A stretch of 64,000 bases of DNA from Pseudomonadota bacterium (GTDB lineage: Bacteria > Pseudomonadota > Gammaproteobacteria > Burkholderiales > Burkholderiaceae_C). The stretch is from assembly GCA_018241265.1 (NCBI GenBank), contig JAFEEF010000021.1, positions 63,909 through 127,908 of the forward strand, written 5' to 3'. Within the stretch, counting starts at the first letter, position 1. The number at the start of each line of letters is the position of its first letter. A program made the position numbers and the translations under genes. The notes under the pieces were generated by a model. The model was given only the letters and a program-made list of their open reading frames with translations. It was not told where the DNA came from and ran no database searches. Below, in pieces: positions 25,247-32,474 of the stretch.

Positions 25247-26251
25247 ATGCGCACCATCGCCCTGTCGGTCCTCGACCAGTCGGTCTCGGTCGAAGGCAGC
25301 ACCGAGGACGCCGCGATCCGCGACACGCTCGACCTCGCGCAGCATTGCGAGCGCCTCGGCTACCGGCGCTTCTGGGTCAGCGAACACCATGCGCTGCCGA
25401 CCATCGTCGGCAGCGCGCCCGAGATGCTGATGGCCGCGATCGCGGCGCGCACCGAGCGCATCCGCATCGGCAGCGCCGGCGTGATGCTGCCGCACTACAG
25501 CGCGCTGAAGGTGGCCGAGCAGTTCCGTGTGCTCGAAGCGTTGGCGCCGGGCCGCATCGATCTCGGCGTCGGCCGCGCGCCGGGCGGCGACATGCGCACC
25601 GCGCGTGCGCTCAACCCGCATGCATCCGGCGCGGCCGAAGACTTCCCCGAGCAGGTGCAAGACCTGCAGGCCTGGACCGCGCTGCCGTCGCACCGCGGTA
25701 TCGCGGCGCATCCGCGCGGCCCGCATGCGCCCGAGATCTGGATCCTCGGCAGCTCGAGCTATGGCGCGCAGCTCGCCGCGCACTTCGGGCTGCCGTACGC
25801 CTATGCCTACTTCTTCGTCGACGGCGAAGGCGCCGAGGAAGCGCTCGATCTGTACCGGCGCCTCTATCGTCCGAGCGAACGCCATCCGGTGCCGCAGGCC
25901 ACGGTGTGCGTCTGGGCGTTGGCCGCGACGACGCGCGAGGCGGCGCTGCACCATGCGCTCGGCCGCGAGCGCTGGCGCGTCGACCGTGCGCGCGGCGTGC
26001 TCGGGCCGCTGCAGTCACCCGATGCGATCGCGGCGCGCGGCTTCAGCGACGCCGAATGGCCGACCGTCGACGCGATGCGCCGCAAGGCCTTCGTCGGCAG
26101 CGGCGGCGAAGTCGCGGAGCAGCTCGTGCGGCTCGCAGAACGGCTCGCGCTCGACGAGATCGTGATCAACACCTGGGCGCACGACCCGGCGGTGCGGCGC
26201 ACGTCGTATGCGCTGCTCGCCGCAGCCTTCGGGCTCGTGCCGCCGGCATGA
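25247..26251 (+). CDS. LLM-class flavin-dependent oxidoreductase (luciferase-like)
   Basis: 334-aa TIM-barrel monooxygenase-like protein. It opens IALSVLDQSVSVEGSTEDAA and contains RFWVSEHHALPTIVGSAPEM, IRIGSAGVMLPHYSALKVAEQF and GRIDLGVGRAPGGD, the three blocks that define the MsnO8/luciferase-like branch. These reduce or oxidise with FMNH2 supplied by a partner. Two ATGs lie at the start: the one at 25241 overlaps the cupin stop, but GCAAGG sits 6 bases before the one at 25247, so the latter is preferred. Function beyond class is not readable. Confidence 0.85.
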   Translation: MRTIALSVLDQSVSVEGSTEDAAIRDTLDLAQHCERLGYRRFWVSEHHALPTIVGSAPEMLMAAIAARTERIRIGSAGVMLPHYSALKVAEQFRVLEALAPGRIDLGVGRAPGGDMRTARALNPHASGAAEDFPEQVQDLQAWTALPSHRGIAAHPRGPHAPEIWILGSSSYGAQLAAHFGLPYAYAYFFVDGEGAEEALDLYRRLYRPSERHPVPQATVCVWALAATTREAALHHALGRERWRVDRARGVLGPLQSPDAIAARGFSDAEWPTVDAMRRKAFVGSGGEVAEQLVRLAERLALDEIVINTWAHDPAVRRTSYALLAAAFGLVPPA

Positions 26252-26502
26252 AGGACGGCCGGCGCCGCCTCGCGCTCGAGCTGCGCGGCGAGTACATCGC
26301 GCTCGATGCGCTGCTGAAGGCGACCGGCATCGCGCCGAGCGGCGGCGCTGCCCGGCAGATGATCGTCGACGGCCACGTGCAGGTCGACGGCATCGAAGAG
26401 CGGCGCAAGACGCGCAAGCTGCGCGCCGGCCAGATCGTGAGCGTGGCCGATGCGGAGGTCAGCGTGCTCGGGCCGGCGCCCAGCGATCGGAACGAGGACT
26501 GA
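26248..26502 (+). CDS. S4-domain RNA-binding protein (YbcJ/RlbP-like)
   Basis: 84-aa small protein carrying an S4 RNA-binding fold: YIALDALLKATGIAPSGGAARQMIVDGHVQVDGIEERRKTRKLR (S4 pattern with G-A-R and the VxVNG-type strand), then RAGQIVSV. Single-domain S4 proteins of this length are thought to bind rRNA or act in ribosome maintenance. Its ATG overlaps the LLM gene stop (ATGA), making the third gene of a cupin-LLM-S4 unit. Confidence 0.85.
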   Translation: MKDGRRRLALELRGEYIALDALLKATGIAPSGGAARQMIVDGHVQVDGIEERRKTRKLRAGQIVSVADAEVSVLGPAPSDRNED

Positions 26503-26509
26503 AGGGCGA

Positions 26510-27037
26510 TCAGAACCGATAGGTCAGGCCGACCGTGAACAGGTCGGCATTCGGCTTGCTGTTCAGCGCGTCGAAGCGGTAGCGTTCCCATTCGCCGCGC
26601 AGGCCGACGGTCTTGCTGAGGTCGTACTGGACGCCCAGGCCGACCTTGTAGCTCGTGCCGGTATCCCCGCCCAGCGTCTCGGCATCGAGCCGGCCGTTGA
26701 AGACGCCGACGCGACCGAGCAGCGAGAAGTTGCTGGCGACCGGCCAGGTACCGACCGCGTCGACGAACACGCCGTCGCCCTTGACGCCGCCCGCGCTGCT
26801 GCTGAAGTGGCCGAGGTCGGCCCAACCCAGCTCGATCCCGAGGTACGGATTGAACGAATAGCCGCCGAAGAGCTTGCCGCCGGTCGACGAGCGATCGGTC
26901 ATGCCGATGCCGCCGACGTTGTCGTCGGCGTAGTGCGATGGCCCGATGCTGCCGCCGACGTAGAGGCCTTCCGCCTGGGCCGGCAGCGCCGTCCAGGCGA
27001 TTCCGGCGAGCAGCATGGGGACGAGGATCTTCTTCAT
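26510..27037 (-). CDS. OmpA-type 8-strand outer-membrane barrel protein
   Basis: 175-aa outer-membrane protein. A signal peptide (KKILVPMLLAGIAWTALPAQA) is followed by alternating amphipathic strands such as LYVGGSIGPSHY, GKLFGGYSFNPYLGIELGWA, FSLLGRVGVFNG and KVGLGVQYDLSKTVGLRGEW, ending in LFTVGLTYRF, with the C-terminal aromatic residue that the Bam machinery requires. It lacks the OmpA periplasmic domain, so it is a short barrel like OmpA_membrane or OmpW-type proteins. The upstream 226 bases also serve the divergent VOC gene. The start at 27037 gives the signal peptide; the longer frame upstream is spurious. Confidence 0.88.
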   Translation of the reverse strand: MKKILVPMLLAGIAWTALPAQAEGLYVGGSIGPSHYADDNVGGIGMTDRSSTGGKLFGGYSFNPYLGIELGWADLGHFSSSAGGVKGDGVFVDAVGTWPVASNFSLLGRVGVFNGRLDAETLGGDTGTSYKVGLGVQYDLSKTVGLRGEWERYRFDALNSKPNADLFTVGLTYRF

Positions 27038-27263
27038 GGTTGCGCTGTTCCTTGGAAAGTCGCGCCGTCTGCCGGCACAGCGCATCACCTTGCCCGCGCG
27101 AGGTATCCGCGCTTTGCCCAGGCGATGAAGATCGGTGAGGGTTTGCAGCCGCTCCGCAAATTGCGGGAAGCGCTCGTTACGAGCCGGAACTCGGTGCCCT
27201 GGCGCGGCTCGAAGGCGGCCTTGCGCCAGCCGCTCATGCCGCGCGCGACCGGTCTGTGATTGA

Positions 27264-27686
27264 ATGCCGACCATGCCGCCTTTCCACTATGCCTTCCTGG
27301 TGCGCGACCTCGATGCGACGCGCGCCTTCTATGGCGATCTCATCGGCTGCCCTGAAGGCCGCAGTGCGCCGACCTGGGTCGACTTCGACTTCTTCGGCCA
27401 CCAGATCTCGGCGCACCTCGGCGATCCGACCTTGAACCCGGCCAACGTGGGCCACGTCGACGGCCAGCAGGTGCCGATGCCGCACTTCGGCGCGGTGCTC
27501 GGCTGGGACACGTTCGAGACGCTGGCCGGACGGTTCGAGGAGGCCGGCCGCGACTTCGTGCTCGCACCGATGACGCGCTATGTCGGCCTGCCGGCGGAGC
27601 AGCGCACGATGTTCCTGCTCGATCCGTCCGGCAACGCGCTCGAGTTCAAGGCGTTCCGCCATCCCGAGCATGTGTTCGAGCCTTGA
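27264..27686 (+). CDS. VOC-family (glyoxalase/dioxygenase-like) protein
   Basis: 140-aa metalloenzyme-like protein with two paired beta-alpha-beta-beta-beta modules: HYAFLVRDLDATRAFYGDLI and TMFLLDPSGNALEFKAF. Likely metal ligands are His9, the second His in the QISAHLGD block and Glu in ALEFKAF. Substrate is unknown; relatives include glyoxalases and extradiol-type enzymes. A second Met (MPPFHY) occurs three codons in and could be the true start. It precedes the 2OG-dioxygenase gene by 4 bases, so the two share one transcript. Confidence 0.8.
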   Translation: MPTMPPFHYAFLVRDLDATRAFYGDLIGCPEGRSAPTWVDFDFFGHQISAHLGDPTLNPANVGHVDGQQVPMPHFGAVLGWDTFETLAGRFEEAGRDFVLAPMTRYVGLPAEQRTMFLLDPSGNALEFKAFRHPEHVFEP

Positions 27687-27690
27687 AGCC

Positions 27691-28443
27691 ATGCCCTCCG
27701 CGCTGCTCGCTCCCCCCACCATCGCCCTGCACGACGTCGACGCGGCTCTGCGCACGCGCGGCCAGGCCGCGCTCGCGCCGGCCGGCCTCGCGTCGCTGAT
27801 CGGCGCCACGCCGGCCGAGCTCGACGCATTGCGCACGAGCTGGTCCGACCTGCCGCCCGATGCCTACCTGCGCGACGGCGGCCGCTACCGGCGGCGCCGC
27901 CATGCCTGCTTCGTGATCGACGGCGGCGACGTGCGGCCGGTGCCGCGCCGGCCGCACTGGCAGCCGGTCGAATACAACGCGCTGCATGGCGGTATCGAGC
28001 GCTGGTTCGAGCCGGTCGCCCCCGACGTGCTGGCGCAGCCTGCCTGGCACGGCCTGCTGGTCGCATTGGCGGACCGCTCGTCCGCGCTGCGCGGCGCGCA
28101 GCCGTGGTACGTCGAAGCGCATCAGTTCCGCATCGATACCGTAGGTGGCATCGGCCGGCCGACGCCCGAAGGCGCGCACCGCGACGGCGTCGATCTGGTG
28201 GCGGTGATCCTGATCGACCGGCATCGCGTGAAGGGCGGCGAGACGCGCGTCTTCGATGCCGACGGCCCGAACGGCCAGCGCTTCACGATGCACGAGCCGT
28301 GGACCACCCTGCTGCTCGACGACGCACGCGTGATCCACGAGACCACGCCGATCCAGCCGCTCGCGGCCGAGGACGGCGCCGGCGGTCACCGCGACACGCT
28401 GGTGCTGACCTACCGCGCAGGCGGCTTCCAAGGCCCGGCCTGA
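27691..28443 (+). CDS. 2OG-Fe(II) dioxygenase (IDO/BsmA-type)
   Basis: 250-aa enzyme of the 2OG-Fe_Oxy_2 family, which includes L-isoleucine 4-hydroxylase. The double-stranded beta-helix core carries the iron ligands: His-x-Asp in EGAHRDGVDLVAV and the distal His in DARVIHETTPI; the 2OG arginine is probably in DTLVLTYRAGG. The N-terminal TPAELDALRTSWSDLPPDAY region is typical. The start follows CTTGAAGCC 4 bases after the VOC gene. The likely substrate is an amino acid. Its TGA stop is also the first base triplet of a dispersed repeat element (copy 1). Confidence 0.85.
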   Translation: MPSALLAPPTIALHDVDAALRTRGQAALAPAGLASLIGATPAELDALRTSWSDLPPDAYLRDGGRYRRRRHACFVIDGGDVRPVPRRPHWQPVEYNALHGGIERWFEPVAPDVLAQPAWHGLLVALADRSSALRGAQPWYVEAHQFRIDTVGGIGRPTPEGAHRDGVDLVAVILIDRHRVKGGETRVFDADGPNGQRFTMHEPWTTLLLDDARVIHETTPIQPLAAEDGAGGHRDTLVLTYRAGGFQGPA

Positions 28444-28542
28444 GTCGCCGGAGCGAAGTCCATGAAATTGCGCAGCGCAGGCGACTCGCTCAGAACCGGT
28501 TCAGCGCTCCGAGTGGAGGATTTCGTTCACAGGTTCTGAGCG
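28441..28542 (+). repeat. Dispersed stop-codon/hairpin element, copy 1 (with 25-codon micro-ORF)
   Basis: The element starts with the TGA of the upstream 2OG-dioxygenase and continues GTCGCCGGAGCGAAG. A micro-ORF runs from ATG at 28462 to TGA at 28537-28539, 25 codons, beginning MKLRSAGDSLR and ending DFVHRF, with GGAG 9-10 nt before its ATG. Two inverted repeats are present: GAGTCGCC (28442-28449) with GGCGACTC (28480-28487), and CGCTCAGAACC (28487-28497) with GGTTCTGAGCG (28532-28542). The inner loop between the 10-bp stems is 34 nt. Copies 2 and 3 share this layout. It lies 155 bases upstream of the first TonB-box-like small protein gene. Confidence 0.85.
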
Positions 28543-28697
28543 GTCGCGCCCATCCGGGCGGGCGTTCATCCCGCCGGATCGCAGCTCGTCCCGGGTCCCT
28601 TGCAGGTCGTCGCATCCGGCTCGCGGCGCGGCGAGGCGTTGCCGATACTGGCTCCATCAGCAAAGCGACGACGCCGTCGAACCCGAAGGAGCCCGCC

Positions 28698-29072
28698 ATG
28701 ATCACGATCCGCCACCTGACCCATGTCACGACGATCGCCGCATGCCTGGCTGCCGTGGTGATCGCCCAGCCGGCCCGCGCCTGCGACGCCGCGAAGGTGG
28801 CCGTTGTGCAGCTGCCGACCGTCACGGTCGTCGGCCAGCGCCGGCAGGTCGCTCGCCTGCCCGAAGTGACGGTGATCGGCAAGCGCTACGCCGAGCCGGT
28901 GCGCGTCGCGACGCTGCCCACCGTCACGATCATCGCGAAGCGCGTAGCCGCGCCGTTGGTCGCGCAGCTTCCGACCGTCACGATCATCGGCCAGCGCGAA
29001 CCCGCCGTTCGGGCGACCTACGCGTCGCTGCGCACGCCGGTGCGCGTCGTTCCGGCGCACGGCGACGTCTGA
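28698..29072 (+). CDS. Exported small protein with four TonB-box-like repeats
   Basis: 124-aa protein. After a signal peptide (HVTTIAACLAAVVIAQPARA) the mature part has four repeats of about 13 residues: VVQLPTVTVVGQR, VARLPEVTVIGKR, VATLPTVTIIAKR and VAQLPTVTIIGQR. The unit resembles the TonB-box segment at the mature N-terminus of TonB-dependent receptors (xLPxVTVTGxR). No receptor plug or barrel follows, so it may be a free periplasmic peptide that contacts TonB, or an unrelated exported factor. A strong ribosome site (GAAGGAGCCCGCC) and signal peptide support a real gene. Two shorter relatives occur at 43225 and 44645. The function assignment is inference. Confidence 0.72.
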   Translation: MITIRHLTHVTTIAACLAAVVIAQPARACDAAKVAVVQLPTVTVVGQRRQVARLPEVTVIGKRYAEPVRVATLPTVTIIAKRVAAPLVAQLPTVTIIGQREPAVRATYASLRTPVRVVPAHGDV

Positions 29073-29078
29073 CGCCTC

Positions 29079-29837
29079 TCACGCATCGCGCACGTCACCG
29101 ATAGCCTCGCTGCCGAAATCGGCGCGCGCCAGACAGGCCAGCACACGGCGCGCCGCGTCCGCCGGTGCGACGAGCTGGCCTTCGTCCTTGAGGCCGATGA
29201 AGCGCGCCCGGTCCGGAAAGCCATCGGGATCGGCGGCGCGCAACTGCACCTGCATGTCGGTATCGATCACGCCGGGCGCGAGCGACACGATGCGCGCGCC
29301 GTTCGGTCGTGCTCCCTCTTCCAGCGCGACCGCGCGCGTGTAGTGGTCCATGCCGGCCTTCACTGCGCAATAGGCCGACTGCGCCGCCATCGCACGTCGA
29401 CCGAGTCCTGACGAGATGTTCAGCACGCGGCGCGGCACGTTCCAGTCGCGCGTCGCATGCAGGAACGCGGCCGTCAGCAGCAGCGGCGCTTCCAGGCCGA
29501 CGCGCAACGTGGTCGACAGGTCTTCGGCATCGGAGTCGGCCAGCGGCGCGATGCGCGGCAGTGCCGCGGCGTTGTTGATGAGCGTCGCGCTCAGGCACGT
29601 GCCGGCATCGTGCTCGGCGAGCCAGGCACCGACGCGTGCGGCGGCCTCGACCGGTTGCGCGAGGTCGAGCTCCCATTGCTCGCAGGCCGCTCCGAGGGCG
29701 CAAGCGCGGTCGGCGAGGGCACTGTTGCGGCGGCGCGAGATGCAGACGACGCGATGGTCGGCGGCCAGCAGTTGCTCGGCCATCGCGGCGCCGAGGCCGC
29801 GCGACGCGCCGGTCAGCAGGTAAAGGTGGGTCTTCAT
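29079..29837 (-). CDS. Short-chain dehydrogenase/reductase
   Basis: 252-aa NAD(P)-dependent oxidoreductase of the classical SDR family. Cofactor motif LLTGASRGLGAAMAEQLL is at the N-terminus. The catalytic Ser is in RVLNISSGLGRRAM and the YxxxK in SAYCAVKAGMDHYTRA. The N-S-Y-K tetrad is intact (N in LINNAAALPR). The start at 29837 was chosen as the first Met before the Rossmann strand; the longer open frame upstream is a shadow. Similar enzymes include sepiapterin reductase-like and YhxD proteins; substrate is unknown. Confidence 0.88.
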   Translation of the reverse strand: MKTHLYLLTGASRGLGAAMAEQLLAADHRVVCISRRRNSALADRACALGAACEQWELDLAQPVEAAARVGAWLAEHDAGTCLSATLINNAAALPRIAPLADSDAEDLSTTLRVGLEAPLLLTAAFLHATRDWNVPRRVLNISSGLGRRAMAAQSAYCAVKAGMDHYTRAVALEEGARPNGARIVSLAPGVIDTDMQVQLRAADPDGFPDRARFIGLKDEGQLVAPADAARRVLACLARADFGSEAIGDVRDA

Positions 29838-30272
29838 CGGATCGGGCTCGATCGGTGCACGGAACGGCGATGATGACATCGCGGTTGCGATGCCGCTGCG
29901 CGCGGCGATTGACGCTCGCATCGCCGCATGCCAGACTGCGCGCCCGTTCCACGCAGCCCTGCGTGGCCGCATCCGCCCCAACCACGAGGAGAGTGTCCAT
30001 GGAAAAGCCCACGGTCCTTGCCACCCCTTCGTCGGCGGCTGCCTGAGGAATGCGCTCGCGCTTCTGATGCCCACGCGCCGCCTGCCGCTGTAGCAGGCCC
30101 TTCCTCGCCCGACCGTTCGCTGCGCCCGATGCCGCCGCAGGCCATGCCTGCGTTCAGCGGGCACGCGTGATCGGGCAGAACGCCGACGTCTTCCGCATGC
30201 CCCTGGCCGGAGCGCCGGGTCCGGGCACGGCCGCACCTGGCCGCGCCGCACAGACGCACGTTCATCACCACC
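29838..30272. other. 435-bp intergenic region, possible short leader ORF
   Basis: Divergent region between the SDR gene and rsgA. At 29999-30046 a 15-codon ORF (MEKPTVLATPSSAAA) is preceded by ACGAGGAGAGTGTCC, a credible ribosome site, and is followed by two shorter ATG-led frames (30050, 30067). It could be a leader peptide of rsgA, but sequence alone does not establish translation. No tRNA, terminator or repeat was seen. Confidence 0.35.
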
Positions 30273-31376
30273 ATGATCCAGATCCACTTCGACCGCCTGC
30301 GCGCACTGGGCCTGACGCCCGCACTCGCGCAACAGGCGGCGACCTGCACGACCGCACCATCCGACCACGAGGAGGACATCGACCTGCACTTGATGAGATT
30401 GACCGAAGTCCATCGCGAAACCGTCGTGCTGCACGACGGCCATGCCGAGCACGGCGCGCGCGTGCTGCCGCGCCTGGTCCGGCGGCTCGCCGACGAGGCG
30501 ACCGCGCTGGCCGTCGGCGACTGGGTGCTGGCGGCGATGCCCGCTCCCGGCCGGACCTGGGTGCAGCGGCGCGTACCGCCGCGCTCGCATCTCGCGCGGC
30601 GCGACGCCGACGGCCGCCGCCATCCGGTCGTGAGCAATGTCGACACGGCCTTGCTCGTGATGGGTCTCGACGACGACTTCAATCCGCGCCGTCTCGAGCG
30701 CTACCTGACGCTGGTCGGCGCGTCCGGCGTGCAGCCGGTCGTCGTGCTCAGCAAGGCCGACGTCGCGTCGTGCACGCCGGGTCTGATCGACGCGCGGCTG
30801 CAGGCCCTGCACGCGCGGCTGCCCGATCACGTCGACCGTCATGCGGTCGACGGCACCAGCCCGGCGACCGCGGCGCTGCTCGCGCCGTACCTCGGCGCGG
30901 GTCAGACGCTGGTCGTGCTGGGCTCGTCGGGTGCGGGCAAGTCGACGCTGACGAACACGCTGCTCGGCGCTGCGGTGCAGGACACCGGCGCGGTGCGTGC
31001 GCACGACAGCCGCGGCAAGCACACGACGACCGCGCGCTCGTTGCACCTGCTCCCGGGCGGCGCCTGCATCATCGACACGCCGGGGCTGCGCGCGCTGCGG
31101 CCGGACCTCGACGCGGACGGCGTCGCGGCCAGCTTCGGCGACATCGACGCGCTGGCGCAGCGCTGCCGCTTCCGCGACTGCAGCCACCACAGCGAGCCGG
31201 GCTGCGCGGTGCGTGCCGCGGTGGATGCGGATCGCTTGCGGAACTACGACAAGCTGCTGCGCGAGGCGCGCCGCGACACGATGAGCGCGCTCGAACGCAA
31301 GCGTCAGGTCGCGATGTGGAAGGCGCGCGGCCGCGAGGCGCAGGTGCGGCTCAACGCCAAGCGCGGCGCAAGGTAG
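30273..31376 (+). CDS. rsgA: Ribosome small-subunit-dependent GTPase A
   Basis: 367-aa circularly permuted GTPase that helps mature 30S subunits. An OB-fold domain (about 70-110, ARVLPRLVRRLADEATALAVGDWVL) precedes the GTPase, whose motifs come in order G4 (VVLSKAD), G1 (VLGSSGAGKST), G2 (GKHTTT), G3 (CIIDTPGLR). The zinc finger CRFRDCSHHSEPGC follows. This permuted order and the zinc site are diagnostic. The start MIQIHFDRLR has no near ribosome site but is the first Met of the frame. Confidence 0.95.
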   Translation: MIQIHFDRLRALGLTPALAQQAATCTTAPSDHEEDIDLHLMRLTEVHRETVVLHDGHAEHGARVLPRLVRRLADEATALAVGDWVLAAMPAPGRTWVQRRVPPRSHLARRDADGRRHPVVSNVDTALLVMGLDDDFNPRRLERYLTLVGASGVQPVVVLSKADVASCTPGLIDARLQALHARLPDHVDRHAVDGTSPATAALLAPYLGAGQTLVVLGSSGAGKSTLTNTLLGAAVQDTGAVRAHDSRGKHTTTARSLHLLPGGACIIDTPGLRALRPDLDADGVAASFGDIDALAQRCRFRDCSHHSEPGCAVRAAVDADRLRNYDKLLREARRDTMSALERKRQVAMWKARGREAQVRLNAKRGAR

Positions 31377-31385
31377 TCGGGCGGA

Positions 31386-31718
31386 TCAGAGTACCGCGCT
31401 GAGCAACGCCTGGTCGGCCGTCATCTGCACCGCCAGCGGTGCCAGGCTGGCATTGCCGGCGAGCGCATTGGCCCATTGGGTGTTGAGGTCGATCGAGGAC
31501 GTGCTCGTTGTCGAGAGCCCGGCGAGATTGGTGTAGAGCTCGGTCGTCGGATCGGCGGCCGCGGTCGGCGAGCTGAAGGTCGCCACGACGCCGGCTTCGA
31601 ACGAGAGATCGGCGGTGACGCTCGCCGGAATGGCGCTGGTCGAAACCGGCGATGTGGCGGTCGTCGCCGGTGCGGTCGATGCCGGGCTGCTGCCGATGGA
31701 GGAGATGCTGCTGCTCAT
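31386..31718 (-). CDS. Low-complexity Ser/Thr/Ala-rich hypothetical protein
   Basis: 110-aa product with no signal peptide or motif. The N-terminal half is a Ser/Thr/Ala/Pro run (SSISSIGSSPASTAPATTAT); the C-terminal half has ELYTNLAGLST and DLNTQWANALAGNASLAPLA. Its ribosome site is weak. The neighbours on both sides are unrelated. Either a small unrecognised protein or a chance frame in GC-rich DNA; the ordered second half favours a gene. Confidence 0.45.
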   Translation of the reverse strand: MSSSISSIGSSPASTAPATTATSPVSTSAIPASVTADLSFEAGVVATFSSPTAAADPTTELYTNLAGLSTTSTSSIDLNTQWANALAGNASLAPLAVQMTADQALLSAVL

Positions 31719-31844
31719 GATGGACTCTCGCCTGCGTCGTGGGTACGCCCCCGGTTCATCGGCAGTGCCGGCGCGGAATCGAGGGTGGGTGACGCTTCTT
31801 TACCTACGCCGGCATCAAGCAGAAGGCCGCGGGACCGACGCGCG

Positions 31845-32474
31845 TCAGAACGGCGCCGGGTCTTCGAACGCGAGCCCGGCGCCGGACTGCGGATGCGTGT
31901 AGGCGAGCGCATCGGCGTGCAGCATCAGCCGGTCGGCCTCGGACCACGGCGGCGGCGCGTACAGCGCGTCGCCGACGATCGGATGGCCGATCGCGGCCAG
32001 ATGCACGCGGAGCTGGTGCGAGCGGCCCGTCACCGGCTCGAGCGCGACGCGCGTCGTTCTTGCGGCCGCGTTGCGTGACTGGACGCGCCAGCGCGTGAGG
32101 CTCGGTTTGCCGTGCACCGCATCGACCCGCTGGCGCGGCCGGTTCGGCCAGTCGGCGCCGAGCGGCAGATCGATCTCGCCGGCGTCGTCGTCGATCAGGC
32201 CGGCGACGATCGCGACATAGCGCTTCTCGACGCGCCGTTCCGCGAACGCGCGCGACAACGCGCGCTGCATGTCGCTGCCGCGCGCGAACAGCATCAGGCC
32301 CGACGTCGCCATGTCGAGGCGGTGCACGATGCGCGCGTCGGGCCATTGCATCGCGAGGCGCGCCGCGAGGCAGTCCGCCTTGTCGGCGCCGCGGCCGGGC
32401 ACCGCGAGCAGGCCGGCCGGCTTCAGCGCGACGATGCACGCGTCGTCGACATGCAGCGCGCGATGTTCAAGCAT
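31845..32474 (-). CDS. RluA-family pseudouridine synthase
   Basis: 209-aa RNA-modifying enzyme without an S4 domain. Catalytic Asp is in IVHRLDMATSGLMLFAR. Other family blocks are VEKRYVAIVAGL and VTGRSHQLRVHLAAIGHPIVGDALY. The short length resembles RluA, which modifies 23S rRNA and tRNA, though TruC cannot be excluded. The start at 32474 overlaps the end of the MFS gene by 8 bases, so the synthase gene is downstream and translationally linked to the transporter gene. Confidence 0.9.
   Translation of the reverse strand: MLEHRALHVDDACIVALKPAGLLAVPGRGADKADCLAARLAMQWPDARIVHRLDMATSGLMLFARGSDMQRALSRAFAERRVEKRYVAIVAGLIDDDAGEIDLPLGADWPNRPRQRVDAVHGKPSLTRWRVQSRNAAARTTRVALEPVTGRSHQLRVHLAAIGHPIVGDALYAPPPWSEADRLMLHADALAYTHPQSGAGLAFEDPAPF

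Noticed and set aside
30050..30093. Further mini frames after the 15-codon ORF
   Set aside because: Five and eight codons, no convincing ribosome site; expected by chance.
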